Below are positions 43,177 through 54,900 of a stretch of 64,000 nucleotides of DNA, in pieces (the stretch's first letter is position 1; every line of letters starts with the position of its first letter). Source of the DNA: Pythium myriotylum (taxonomy: Eukaryota > Oomycota > Peronosporomycetes > Pythiales > Pythiaceae). Location: the NCBI GenBank assembly GCA_023091665.1, contig JALJCQ010000013.1, positions 1,116,001 through 1,180,000 of the forward strand, in the 5' to 3' direction. Position numbers and translations under genes: made by a program. Under the pieces are notes generated by a model. The model searched no databases, was not told where the DNA came from, and saw only the letters and a list, made by a program, of their open reading frames with translations.

Positions 43177-43423
43177 TGATTGGATAATATCCCACGATAT
43201 TATCCCGATTTCCCACCAATCACGCTAGGGTCTTGTGATTGAGTGGATGGCAGAAATCCGAGGGCGGATCTGCGAGGTTTTATATTTAAAGAGTAGGTTT
43301 TTCTAGGTTTCCTAATCCATAAATTCAGTTTCCCATTTGCCCAACCCAACACAAGTCCCTGTGTTGCGCGCTTCTTACACTGCTCCACAGTGTACGTGAC
43401 GTAACGAGGTCAGCCTCGTTACA
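43177..43423 (+). repeat. 5' LTR of the gypsy element
   Basis: Runs from TGATTGG to CGTTACA (about 247 bp). It starts with a hairpin (GGATAATATC-CCAC-GATATTATCC, 43182-43205), has a TTATATTTAAAG box near 43270, and ends in a TAACGAGG-TCAG-CCTCGTTA hairpin (43402-43421). The limits are inferred from the end of copia-B and the primer site, not from a second LTR. Confidence 0.55.
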
Positions 43424-43425
43424 CC

Positions 43426-43443
43426 TGGTAGCACTTCGTAGTC
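43426..43443 (+). other. candidate primer-binding site of the gypsy element
   Basis: TGGTAGCACTTCGTAGTC begins two bases after the LTR with TGG, as expected for pairing to a tRNA 3' CCA end. The tRNA species cannot be named here. Confidence 0.5.
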
Positions 43444-43455
43444 CGGCCAGCGACT

Positions 43456-44505
43456 ATGAATCCCCCTGCGCCGGAAACCCCTGGCGTGCAGGGTCGCCAC
43501 GCCTCGCGTGAGAACTTCCTCCACTTGAGTGAGCTCGAGTGGCAGGCTGTTCAGCGCATGGCCGCGACGGTGGGCGAAGCCGCCGTCGGCGCCATGCTCC
43601 TCTCGCTCTCGCGTGATGAACAGCACGCGAGCATCGCTCAGTTCATCCAGCATGAGCTGAACGAAGCGAGAGGGAGTCTTGCAGCTCTGCGCGAGCAGAG
43701 CGCTCAACAAGCAGCGTTGTTGAGACAGCAGCAGTCTGCTGCTGTGGCGGCAGAGCGGCCTCGTCGCGTCGAGCCGTTGAAGATCGAGATCTCCAAGTAC
43801 AAGGCTGACGGTGACAGCCTGTTGCGTTGGTTCGTCGAACTCGACGATTCCATTGAAGCCCGTCGCATCGATGACGATGCGATGCGAGTGACCTACGCCA
43901 TATCCAACTTGGCAGGTCGTGCCAAGGTGTGGGCGCTCGGTCTCAAGCTGCATGATCCGTATTGCTTCGGATCGTATGAAGAGTTCAAGGTCAAGATCAA
44001 ACAAGCGTTTGAGCCGCCTCGAGCCGAGTTCAGGGCTCGCACTGAGTTCCTCGATCTCTAGCAAGGTAAGCGTGATATTCACGCTTACGCCCAGCACGCA
44101 CGATACCTCGTGAGTTGCATCGTGGAGAATCCCATCGATGATCAAACGCAGGTTGCTGCGTTTATCAAGGGGCTCGAGGACGGGCCGATCAAGACCCAGA
44201 TGTTCCGCCTCGAGTTTGATAAACTCGAGGACGCGATCTCGGTTGCTCGCCAAGAGGACTTCAGCCTGCGACAGGCTTATGTCCATTCCGCTGCTTATCG
44301 TCCGTCCAGACGACAAGACTCAAGTGATCCAGAGGCCATGGATCTTTCCTACGCCGAGAGCGAGCAGCGCCCTCGCGTGGACAAACGATTGCAGAAATGC
44401 AATCGGTGCCAGAAGACCGGGCATTACGCTTATGAGTGTAATGCTGCGCGCCCAGTGCCTCGCGGCAATGGACGCGGTCGCCACGTGGACAAGAAGGTCC
44501 AGTGA
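43456..44505 (+). pseudogene. gypsy gag
   Basis: ATG 43456 opens a Gag with a coiled segment (Ala/Gln-rich, residues about 75-100), the retrotransposon gag core (YAISNLAGRAKVWALGL ... FKVKIKQAF) and a C-terminal CCHC knuckle (CNRCQKTGHYAYEC, near 44398-44440). A TAG at 44059-44061 interrupts it, and the same frame continues for 148 codons with the conserved gag sequence, so this is a nonsense mutation or a readthrough site. It builds the particle shell. Confidence 0.8.
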
Positions 44506-44612
44506 TCGGATCAACACGCTGCGAAGAAACAGCAGCGTGATGATCAACAAAAAAACGGTCAGGGTCAGTAGGGGCGGAGCGCCCTACTGATCCAGTCACG
44601 TCAAGAGAGTTT

Positions 44613-47096
44613 GTGGGACTCTTGACGAAGGCTGCTTCCAAAGCACAGTCTCTGTGCTTCGCCACACCTGGTGATGATGAGGTCCTCATCACCTTGGAGC
44701 TCGAAGTCGAAGGAACTTCGCCTTCGCTTCGCGCCCACGTAGACTGTGGGGCGTCGAACAACTTCGTTCGACGACAGTCTATCGAGTCATTGGGGCTCGA
44801 CGTAGTCGAGCGAGACATTCCTCCGACGAGGATGACGGTGCGCCTTGCAACTGGCGCAACGGTGAAGGTTATGAAACGCGTAGTGGGCCTCCACTACACG
44901 CTTGAAGGCAATGAGTACGACGACGACTTTGTCGTACTCGACCTAGATGACAAGTTCGACGTCATTCTAGGCCTGCCATGGCTCCGTTCACACGAGCCAT
45001 GGATCAGCTGGCGGCATCGATCCCTTACGATTGCGCAGATCTGTATTCTCGTCGCGGAGGACGAATGTGTGACCGATATCCGGTCGGCAGTGGTGTTTGC
45101 TGAGAAGGAACGGCTTCTCAGCAGCTCATCGATGGACGAGAGTGTCCTCGATGAGAAGACTCGGATTGAGCGGTACTCGGCTCAATCCTGGGAGTCGCTC
45201 AAGGGAAATCCTCTCTACGAGGATTTGGTCGAATTCGCGGATGTGTTCCCCGAATCCGTGCCGTGCGAATTGCCGAAGGACAAAGGCATTCGGCACGAGA
45301 TCGACCTGAAGCCAGGTTCGAAGTACTGTGTCATGAAGCAGTGGCCACTGCCTCGTGAACAGGTCGAAGCGATCGACAAGTTCTTCGCAGAACGTCTCGC
45401 TGCTGGCCATGTGAGGGAGTCTACCTCCCCTCACAGCTCTCCGACCTTCTGTGTGCGTAAGGCAACAGGAGGGTGGCGGATTGTACACGCGTTCAACAAG
45501 TTGAACGCGGCGACGATACCGGCGCAGACGCCGATACCGAGGAAGGACGTCATCATCGACGGGATGGCGAAGAGCACCATCTTCTCGTCGATGGATCTGA
45601 TGGACGGATTCTATCAGATCTTGATGCGTGAACGGGATATTCCGTTCACGGCCGTCAGCACCCCAAGCGGAATGCTCTGGGAGTGGTTGGTGATGCCTCA
45701 GGGCCTCAGCAACGCACCAGCCACATTCAATAGATGCGTCTCGCATCTATTGCGCCCAGTGCGAGCCTTCGCACCAAGCTACTTCGACGATGTCTTCGTT
45801 CATAGCCGAGCTATGGACGGGAAGACTGATCTGGAGGTTCACAGACTCCACATCAGAGAGGTTCTCACACTTATGCGAGAGCATAAGCTGTACGCGAACC
45901 TGAAGAAGTGTATCTTCGCGGCCAGCGAGATACCTGTTCTTGGGTGTATAGTCGGCAAGAACGGCGTGCGCCCTGATCCCGAGAAGATCAGAGCGATCAA
46001 GGAGTGGCCGACGCCACTCGACGTCAAGGGACTGCGCAAGTTCCTTGGCCTCGCGGCGTACTTGCACAAGTACTCGCGCAACTACGCCGAGATGACTGTT
46101 CCTCTTTCTCGATTACTCAAGAAAGACACCAAGTGGACTTGGAACGCTGACACTCAGCGTTCCTTCGAAGGCATCAAGCAAAGCTTGATTGAATCGCCAG
46201 TTCTGGCGATCGCGGACCAGGACAAACCATTCCACGTGGTTTGTGACGCAAGCGACTTTGCCATCGGCGCAGCGCTGATGCAGTTCGACGACGACGGCGC
46301 TGAGCGCGTCGTCTGTTACCAGTCGCGTCAGCTGCAACCAGCTGAGCGTAATTACCCAGTGCATGACAAGGAGCTCCATGCCATGAAGTATGCACTGGCC
46401 AAGTTCCGCGTCTATCTGCTTGGAGATAGACCGTTCAAGGTCTTCACAGACCATGCGTCTTTGCGCACGGCTGTGAACAGCCCACACCTCTCGCAGCGCA
46501 TGGCGAGGTGGCTGTCTTTCTTCGCGGAGTATAATTTCTCCGTCGAGCACAAGCCCGGACGACTCAACGTCGTCGCGGATGCTCTGTCCCGTCGGCCAGA
46601 CTTTGAGCCGACGGTCGTCGCCCAAGATTCCCTGAACGCAGCGAGTGCGTTCAGCTCCAGTATTCCGTCGTCGACCTTGCTCGACGACATTCGTGCTGTG
46701 AATGCACACGACCCTGAGGTCGTGCGCTTGATGGCCTACCTTGCAGAGCCATCGCCGCAAGCGTTGAAGGGCTTGCCGGCTTCGTATCGATCGAAGGTTC
46801 GTCGATACACGCAGCGGAACGGCCTGCTGTTCTACAGCGCCGTTGCCGACGATACTCCGCGTGTCGTCGTGCCAGGAGATCATGATCTGCGCCTGCGGAT
46901 CATGTACGAGTACCATGATGCTCCAGTGAGCGGACATCGTGGACGTGAGAAGACATATCTCACGTTGAGTCGCGACTTTTATTGGCCTCGCCAATTTAAG
47001 TTCGTGCGCAAGTACGTCCGTGCTTGCGACGTTTGCCAGCGAGTGAAGTCGGGACCTTCACTTCGCGCGCCGCTACAGTCTCTGCCTGTACCGACT
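44613..47096 (+). pseudogene. gypsy pol: protease, RT, RNase H, start of integrase
   Basis: In a frame different from gag, with no ATG near its start, so it would need frameshift or reinitiation. Protease active site VDCGASNN; RT with LVMPQGLSNAP and the catalytic box read FDD (SYFDDVFVHS) where most gypsy elements have YxDD; RNase H from VVCDASDFAIGAAL to HKPGRLNVVADALSRR; integrase HHCC zinc module (H...H...CDVCQ, near 46910-47040). The integrase frame runs into foreign sequence at about 47097. Confidence 0.85.
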
Positions 47097-47628
47097 GTGA
47101 CAGGCCCTCACCGCACCCCGCTTCGCGTGTCCGAAAGGCCCTGTCAAAGGGGCGGATGTGATGAAGCGACCCGGCGCCGTGGGCGACGGGGAGCATGCGA
47201 GGCGCCGCCGAGCGACTTAGGCAGTTTCAGGTAGTTGATTGAAGAGATTAGTCTCGGTCCGGATTGATATGCCGGACCGGTCCGGTTCACTTGAACCGGT
47301 CCGGATTCTCGGCGCCAGGTCCGGCTTTCGGACTTAGTGACGTGTCACAGTGATCTGAACCTTGTGACATTACCCATGTCACTATCGCGGATCATTCGCA
47401 AGGTAGTCTGTGACATTATCCATGTCACTATCGCGGGTCATTCGCAAGGTAGTCAGTCTAGAGCCAGTCTAGGACCCGGCTAAGTACGAGGGGCGACTTG
47501 CCTCACGTCCTACAATAATAGACTTTGGATTCTGCGGTCAAGTGCTCAAGTCGCTCGCCCTCCAAGCCAAGAAACCGGACCCTCTTCGGCATCCCAGACC
47601 CAGCAAGGTACGCTTGCTCGTGTTAGGC
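47097..47628. repeat. block of about 530 bp interrupting the gypsy integrase
   Basis: It lies between LPVPT and WESVSMDFIF, which are adjacent in related elements. It begins TGTGACAGG, has a purine tract AAAGGGGCGGA before TGTGATGAAG near 47157, an inverted CCGGACCGGT pair, and a 46-bp tandem duplication. It looks like the tail and LTR of another gypsy element, but I found no flanking duplication. Limits are approximate. Confidence 0.55.
47363..47454. repeat. 46-bp tandem duplication
   Basis: Units 47363-47408 and 47409-47454 (TGTGACATTA(C/T)CCATGTCAC...) differ at two positions. Confidence 0.9.
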
Positions 47629-49305
47629 TGGGAGTCCGTCTCCATGGACTTCATCTTCAGGTTTCCCGAAGATGAACAGAAGAACAACGGGATCCTCGTG
47701 TTCGTGGATCGTTTCAGCAAGATGGTGCATCTTGCTGCAGTTCCAGAGACGATCACAGCCGAAGGCTGCGCTCGCGTCTTCGTCGACACGGTGTTTCGAC
47801 ACCATGGACTGCCACGAGAGCTCGTGTCAGATCGAGACCCACGGTTTACCGCGGAATTCTGGCGCGCCGTGTTCCGTTCCCTCGGAACACGAATCAAGAT
47901 GTCGACCTCTGGCCATCCTGAGACCGATGGTCAGACAGAGCGCGCGAACCGCGTGATCGAAGAGATTCTTCGAGGCTACATCCACTCGTTCTCGAGTTGG
48001 AGTGAGTTTTTGCCGATGGTCGAATTCGCCATCAACAACTCTGTGCATGCGTCGACGACGCATACACCGTTCTACGTGAATGGCCTCCGCCATCCACGTA
48101 TTCCAACCCTTTTGGAGAGTGAGTCTCCTTCAGGGGAGGGAGGGACTCGCTCGAGCGAGCTCCCGGACCGCTCTCGCTCCTCGGAGATCGACGTAATGGT
48201 CGATCCTCCCACCGATGACGCTCCAGTCATCGGTCGCGCTCGTGAGAACGACGACGACGACGACGACGATGAAGCCGACGACGCGCTCGAAGTCGATGAT
48301 GACGACTTCGACGGCGACGAGAGCGATGGCGCTCTCGTCGAAGAAGAGATGGACGTCTCAGCAGCGCGCACGTCGCGCGCTGCTGCCAAGCAAACAGAGT
48401 CAGCAGAGGACTTCTTGCTGAAGCGCCAAGCGGTTGTCCGCTTTGTACAGGATTCGATCGCCCACGCGGTCGATCGACAGAAGATGAACGCAGACAAGAA
48501 TGGAAGAGGAAACACTCTTTCATTTAATGAAGGTGACTTAGTGTTGTTATCAACGACTACACTACCTACACATGCAGTTACCAACGTCGGTAGCAACAAG
48601 TTGCTACCGAAATTCATCGGTCCGTTCCGCGTGCTCCGCCGCATGGGGCACGCGTATACGCTTGAGCTTCCTCGTAGGATGCGGACGCATCCTACGTTCT
48701 ACGTTGGTCGCCTTCGTCCGTACCATCAGTACGACGGCGCTTCCGAGCAATCGGAATCCCCGAGCGCTCGAGAGTCCCAAGGAGAAGCTTGTACTCCCGG
48801 ACAAGCGTGTTCAACTCCGATTGAACACGATCGTGCGAGCCCCGCAGCGTCGCCAGCTGCGCCTCCAGTCGCACTCTCTGCGACCGCTCCTCCGCAAGGT
48901 CTGCGCGGAGTCGCTCCTGCGCAAGCTGGAGCCGAAGATCATCCGAGTCGTCACGACGAGCCGAGTACGACTCGTCGCGCTGAAGATACGTCGGCGCGGC
49001 CTGTGGATAGTGTCTTCCCACCGCCGCCGCCCCCACTGGTTGACTCCAGTGGTGCTGAGCGCTGGATCGTTGAGCGCCTGCTGAATCATAGGGATCAGCA
49101 GGGCGGAAATCGAACGAAGTATCTCGTTCGATGGCGCGGCTATCCTCCATCTGCAGATAGCTGGGAGCCGCGCGAGGCTCTCCTCGAAGATGTTCCGGGT
49201 CTCGTCGCTCAGTACGACGAGATCCACCCGCTGCGTAAGGCAGCGAGGAAGCAGCACGCTCCTCGCTCGCGCGGCGGCGCTCGTAGATTTGCTCGAGGCC
49301 TGTAA
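47629..49305 (+). pseudogene. gypsy integrase core and chromodomain
   Basis: Integrase DDE: MDFIFRFP (Asp), LVSDRDPRF (Asp), ETDGQTERANR (Glu). After it come an acidic Asp-rich linker (near 48250-48350), a GPF/Y-like module (NKLLPKFIGPFRVLRRMGHAYTLELP), a long Pro/Ala-rich stretch, and a chromodomain at about 49059-49215 (RWIVERLLNHRD...KYLVRWRGYPPSADSWEPREAL). Chromodomains in chromoviruses bind modified histone and steer integration. It ends at TAA/TGA region 49303-49305 in a basic tail. It is separated from the rest of pol by the 47097-47628 block. Confidence 0.87.
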
Positions 49306-49624
49306 TGGCCTCGAGGAGGTCGGCAGGGATCCGACCTCTCCACCCTTCGCTGAGGTATTCCTCGCGAGTGACGCGATCTGCGTCAGGTGGACAGTGTGGG
49401 CAGGCTCCTCCCCACACGAAACAAGGCAAGCCATTACGGCGCGAGCGCCGGTGGACGCGCATTCGTCCACCAGTTTCGGAGAACCCTTCGAACTTCTCTC
49501 GTTGCGACTTGAGCGCAACGAGCCAGGTCTTCATGCCTCCCTTGACTTTGACGTTGTCAAGGAACTGATTCCATCCCTGGATCAACGCAGGGAGGTTGCG
49601 ATCAGTTGGTCTATCGTTGTGACG
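48692..49624 (-). other. antisense frame overlapping the gypsy chromodomain
   Basis: Same frame as the ORF at 49625-50716, continuing after one TAA. It encodes two repeated segments (AP-S/T-YLQ...RRD or RD) and a convincing coiled coil (LRLQLAQERLRADLAEERS... to about LLGTLERSG) ending in a basic KRRRT. Opposite it, the sense strand is a low-complexity Pro/Ala linker, which suggests the antisense may be the constrained strand there. It could still be a shadow of sense codon bias. Confidence 0.45.
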
Positions 49625-50716
49625 TTAGAAACGCCGTTCGAAAAAGCATTCGATTAAAAATCGACGGCGCATCTCGCGGTCGCGATAGTGGCGCGCGACG
49701 TACGGATCGTCTTCGAGCCAACCGCAGTCGAAGAGATCGTACGTCCGCACGGGATCGTGCGCACCACTCCATCGGCTGATGTCGTAAGCCGATGGAAGCC
49801 AGGGTGTGACTTCTAGCGCCGAGGATCTCAAGGCTCGATCCTCGGACTCTTGGGTCGCGTTGGTGATGACCACCTCACGATCATGTCGATCGTGAGGGCT
49901 GGGATCTTCCGCGACCTCCCCATCCTCCTTCATCTGCTCGTCCGCCTCGCTGTACGGCGCCGAGTAGCTGTTCGGCGACCGCTCGGACGACGAGCAGCTG
50001 AACAATGGCGATTCTTCGAAAGGACCGCGCGCGGCACGGTCCTCCGACTTGATAGACATATGATCGACTTTGGGATCGCTCGCTGCGGTCTTCACCGGTT
50101 GGTGAAGTCCGGTATGTTGTGTGACGTTTGCTTGGGCCTGTCGCGATCGTTCATATCGCCGTCTGTGCAACTCCGCCACTTCACTGTCTGAAGCTCGTAC
50201 AAAACCTGCAGAAGTCGTGTGAGTGGCGGTAACAGTCGACATCACCTCAACTCTCTTGGCTTTGAGACTTGAACCAGGTATAGATCCTGGTTGCAAAATT
50301 CCCGCCGCACCGGTAGAAGCGATTGAAACTTGATTCACAGCAACACTTCGCGCCGGAGCAGGATCTTGCAGCGACGGCGTCGGAGGTATCTCCAGCTTGC
50401 TGTCGACGAAAGTGCTTGGCATTCGATCAGCAGTGACTTGACTGCGTTTGTTGCTGCCAGGTGGCTGGTCTTGCAGTCTGGGTGCCGGTGATATCCTTGG
50501 ATTATCATCAATGACGGTCGAATCGATTCTGGTTGTTGGAGATCGTTGTTGTTGTTGTTGTTGTTGTTGTTGTTGGGAGGCATTCGCTGAAGTGCAGTCG
50601 ACGCTTTCGTGGAGGTCTTCGTCATTCCGGTTCAAAAGAGAGTGAAGCCCAGAGTCTCCATCAGCTGAGTAGGTCAGGATCAATGTGCCGGTGGAAGATA
50701 TATCCGAGTAGGTCAT
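49625..50716 (-). CDS. antisense ORF at the gypsy 3' end, unknown function
   Basis: ATG 50716 to TAA 49625-49627, 363 codons, opposite no sense ORF. It has a Gln-10 run (residues about 48-57), Ser/Pro/Thr-rich low-complexity sequence, and a C-terminal part with WLPSAYDISRWSGAHDPVRTYDLFDCGW and a final basic/aromatic stretch. I recognise no domain. Its frame continues past the stop into the coiled-coil segment. Antisense additional ORFs between pol and 3' LTR are known in some plant gypsy lineages (Tat), which makes an element-encoded accessory protein plausible; a host gene is the alternative. Confidence 0.55.
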   Translation of the reverse strand: MTYSDISSTGTLILTYSADGDSGLHSLLNRNDEDLHESVDCTSANASQQQQQQQQQQRSPTTRIDSTVIDDNPRISPAPRLQDQPPGSNKRSQVTADRMPSTFVDSKLEIPPTPSLQDPAPARSVAVNQVSIASTGAAGILQPGSIPGSSLKAKRVEVMSTVTATHTTSAGFVRASDSEVAELHRRRYERSRQAQANVTQHTGLHQPVKTAASDPKVDHMSIKSEDRAARGPFEESPLFSCSSSERSPNSYSAPYSEADEQMKEDGEVAEDPSPHDRHDREVVITNATQESEDRALRSSALEVTPWLPSAYDISRWSGAHDPVRTYDLFDCGWLEDDPYVARHYRDREMRRRFLIECFFERRF

Positions 50717-50981
50717 GAGGGGCAGAGCGCAAGCTCAGTGTGCCTCTGAATGACTAGCATCACAACGCGCTGCACATGCATCACCTTACTGTACCAGTCA
50801 GGCGGTACATGAAAGAATCGACAACTATACATTTCTCCACCTCACTATTTATTCAAACTCTATAATCTAGTTATCCAATTATGAAAATTGTACAGTTTCT
50901 AAGACACCAAATTTGATATGTACCTGTCAAAGTGAATGATCTCGAGTTCTCCTAGACCACAGACTCCCTTCTTGGCCCCCT

Positions 50982-51009
50982 CCCCCCCCCCCCCCCCCCC
51001 CCCCCCCCC
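50982..51009. repeat. 28-base poly-C run
   Basis: Uninterrupted C; preceded by five C and a T. Confidence 0.95.
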
Positions 51010-51438
51010 TCGCCTCACAACACAATTCGCTTGGCAAGCAACGTCGACTCACGAACACGACTCCCTTCACGCCTTCGAAATGATGACTGCGGGTGAGGTT
51101 TGTGGCGCGAAAGCTTGTAGGTATGTGAGGTGCTGGGAGTATTGATCGCCGTGCCGTCCGCCAGTTGTCTGTTGAATAGTTCCCTCGGTGGAGATTGCAT
51201 TGCGATTTCAAGAGCAGCTATCAGTTTTCAATCCTTTTTCCAACCGAGCAAGCCAAAATGAGTGTGAGTTGTCCCGCCTTCGGCTCTGTTGTCGTCTCTG
51301 ATCAGCGAGTGTGCTCTAGGTTATCACGCTTTTTTTATTGTTGTCTGAAGCTTCTATCAGCGAAGATGATGGATGCCAGGACAAGACACCATCAATCACC
51401 TTGACGACTCCAAGTTCACCCTTCCAATGACATCAAGA

Positions 51439-51640
51439 CCAGGCGTTGCGGTTGTCCGTTCCGTTTTCTAAGCGGTGAAGTCCTGGTCCGCCAGGACAAG
51501 GCGCTGCGGTTGTCCGTTCCGTACTTCTAGATGGTGGAGTCCTGACACGCCAGGCCGAGGCGTTGTGGTTGTCCGTTCTGCTCTTCTAAGCGGTGAAGTC
51601 CTGGTCCGCCAGGACGAGGCGCCACGATTGTCCGTTCCAT
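51439..51640. repeat. 59-bp minisatellite, about 3.5 units
   Basis: Units begin CCAGG at 51439, 51491, 51550 and 51609; each holds TTGTCCGTTC and AGTCCTG. The first unit lacks about 7 bases. It could be a subterminal repeat of the transposase-like element downstream. Confidence 0.85.
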
Positions 51641-51916
51641 TTGAAGGTGGGGTCTGTCAATGAAGATAGTTTGCCGTGGCGGCATTGTAGTGTGAAGTAT
51701 GCATCGCTCAGGGAATAGACAAAAATTAACGACGGTCAATCTACATATTGTATGAGCTCCATGTCTCTTTCTGCAGTTACTCCCTGCAAGCTCTCTACCA
51801 ATTTGTCATTGAGTTTGTCTGCTGTTCTTGACCAAAGCTGTTTTGACCAATCAAATTTTATATCACACAGTTACAACCAATACCACACCACCTCCTCTGA
51901 GACCCAAACAAGAGCG

Positions 51917-54900
51917 ATGGGGAAACGGAATGGTCGCGCTGGAGCTCGTCGGGCACCTGCCAGACGTCTTGAGCTAGCACCAACAGATGTAACAGCAATG
52001 CAGCAATCATCACCATCAACACCAAGTGTGGAGCTCGGTGGCGCTGATAGCCGTGAACCACTTCAACCAGCTCAGTCGGTGCCAATGCCAGCAACAATGG
52101 TGATGGCTCGCGCCACGAGTCGCGAGTCACAAGAGACTCCGACGATGTCAACGTCGAATATATTACTGCGAACCCACCGAAGCGACTCAACACGACGATC
52201 ATCACCAAGACTTTCGAGACTTCAGCCAGTTCCTGAAGCAATAGTGGAGCGGAGCGTGCAGCTGACGACCCCTGTGCCTTCAAGAACACGACAACGACTC
52301 GTATTTGTATCACCGCAAACGATCGATTGCCTTCACAATGCGAAACGATGTGATGTTGAGAGCTGTCTGCGATGCCGGAAGTGCTGTAGCCATCGTGAGC
52401 AGCGAGGAGTCGGCAGACCGCGTAAGCAGCAGACTCGTGCAGAACGACTCGCCAGATCTGCTCGATGTGAAGTACTCTATGAAGAGCATCCGACACCGCA
52501 GACTCCCGCGCCACCTCCGACCATAAGTTTGAAGGACGTCCTGTTGAGTCTCAATGTTGACGAGCGTGAGGCGACTTACCTCACAGGACATTTGCCGCCG
52601 CGACGTCTCCGTGAGAAGTCTGGGTTTTGGGAAGACGATCAAATAAATGATTCACGTGACAACCAGAAGCGCCACTTCGTGCATCGGTATCTTTTGCTTG
52701 TGCTCAAGCAAATCCTCGCAGCAATGTGTGGTGATGCAGCTGACGCGTGCGAGTCGTGGTTCATCCAGCAGCTGCAGCAACCTGACAGCAGTGAGCCATT
52801 TCTTCAGCAAATGGCACAACTCCTCGGTGCAACCGGCAAAGGGTCGACAGAGCGACGCATTCTTCGTGCTGCGCTGTGCGGTGTTTTTTCACGACCACAC
52901 CTGGCTGCCTCAAACTTGAGTTCACTACTCGTCAGTCGAGACACGTACACGAGATCACGTAAGGACTTCGAGATTTTGTTGGAGGAGGGAGAGCTCCCGT
53001 CAGCATCATGGACACGAAAACGGTTTGATCGTGCCTAGGTTGATGCCGCAATCACGCACATATTGGCGCCGAACAATGTCTCCTATCTTTCATGGGGAAC
53101 GAAAAAACTGAAAGTCGACGGCCTTATTCACGACGTTCCAGCACTGCTTCGGAAAAACCTGCCAGTGTCATGTATAGTGACATGGTGGACACAAGCACAT
53201 CGACGATATCGCGGTCGTCTTTTTATCGTATCGTCGATATTCTGACGCATGGTGAGCTACGTGAGAGAAGATCTGTCGACTACGTCACGGGTTTACTAGT
53301 GTACGATACCTTCGACCAACTGCGAGAGATCATCGCGCATATTCTACCAGACGAACCAGCAGCTCTCGAGTGCGAGTTAGAAGTCATTACGGCTTGGTTG
53401 AAGTATGCACATGGATCTTCTTCAAGCGACCAGAGCTGTCCTCGACACAACATCAAGTTTGGGCTGTCAGATCCATCATCACGATCAACCACAAACGCAC
53501 GAAAAGTCGTCACGTGTGATGCTTGCAAGAGCCTTCACAAGTTTTTCTTCTCTGTGCGAAATCGTGTTCTGTCCGTTCCAATCGATCCGAGTGCACTACA
53601 GGTGGTTGATGATATCTACCACAAGCTCCACCTCTATATGGGTCATAGACTGCGTGTCTTGAACCAGCAGAACGCGCTAGAGATGCTAGCTCGTGAACTA
53701 GCGCAAAGAGCAGAATCTGGTTGCTTGGATTCAGCGCTGATGATCATCGATTTCAAAATGAAGGTCGAGCCGATCTACTTCAAAGAGAAAACTTCTGACC
53801 ACTTCGGCAAGAGAGGTATGTCTTGGCATGGCGTGCTTGTTCGCCCCTGGGAGCTGGTTACCGATTGCGACTCAAACGTTCGAGCTGTCGAGTCAAAGTA
53901 CTACTATGATCACATCGCCGAGACCGACAACAAGCAAGACAAAGGATCTGTGTTAGCCATGCTCGAGGCTGCTATTCTCGCACTCAAGCGAGACCTTCCG
54001 CATGTAAAGAAGGTGACGGTACAGAGTGACAATGCTTCGTCATACCAAAACGCCGCGGTTATCTTGTGGCTTCCTGTCATTGGTGCAGCCCACGGGATCC
54101 AGATTGTTCGATACGTGCACACGGAAACTCAGGACGGCAAGTCCATGCTGGATGCTCACTTCGCACAGGCCATGCGGAAGATTCTTCGCTACGTTCGTCA
54201 ACAACACAATTGTATAGCTCCAAGCCAGATCGTCTCAGCCATCACAGCCGATCGAGGACTACTCAACTGCCTGGCGGAACTGATCACGTATAATCGCGCA
54301 CGACTGAAGGCGATACTCACCAAACTGGAACCGTTGGAAGGAGAGTTCACAAAGCTGGCAGGACGTGCAAATGACGTGTTCTACAATCTCCCAGTAGTGA
54401 GTATGCCCGATACATTCAGCCTCGACCAAATCCCTGACTTCACAGTCCGCGTGTTTCAGCACTCTGACATTGGTGACGGAGTCAACATCTTGGTGCGCCC
54501 TTCAAATGGAACGTGTTGCTTGCACACAGGTGAGTTCCCAGAAGCGGCAACTTCATCGTTGGAACCGATGCAAGAATTGGTTGACACAACCAGCAATAAA
54601 GTCGGCAGCGGAACACTCGATCGCAACCGAACCAACATCGAAAACAGCGACATTCACATCGGAGACTCAGCTGTCGAAGAACTAGCTTCAACAACCGTCA
54701 GCAGCCTTGGTGTTGACCAAGAACGACCCGACATTATTATTGATCATGAAGAAGTCGACGATGTTGCTGGTATTGATCACACAGTTGATGACGATGAAGT
54801 CAACGATGATGAAATCGACGATAATGTGTCAGCCAACTACCGGGGCGATAGTGGCGTTGAAAGTGAGAGCAGCGTCGACGGCGACAACGCTGATGAAGAG

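Larger units (their letters stand above)
43177..49305 (+). mobile_element. Ty3/gypsy chromodomain retrotransposon, without a visible 3' LTR
   Basis: 5' LTR, primer-binding site, gag, protease, RT, RNase H, integrase and chromodomain follow in gypsy order (RT before integrase). It begins inside copia-B RT. No copy of the 5' LTR is found downstream within 8 kb, and the missing part of copia-B is not found either, so the right end is lost or rearranged. Lesions: a TAG in gag and a block of about 530 bp in the integrase. Confidence 0.85.
50717..51916. other. gene-free, with poly-C run and minisatellite
   Basis: AT-rich around 50810-50920, then a 28-base C run (50982-51009) and a 59-bp minisatellite (51439-51640) in front of the transposase-like gene. 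No domain in its short frames. Confidence 0.65.
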
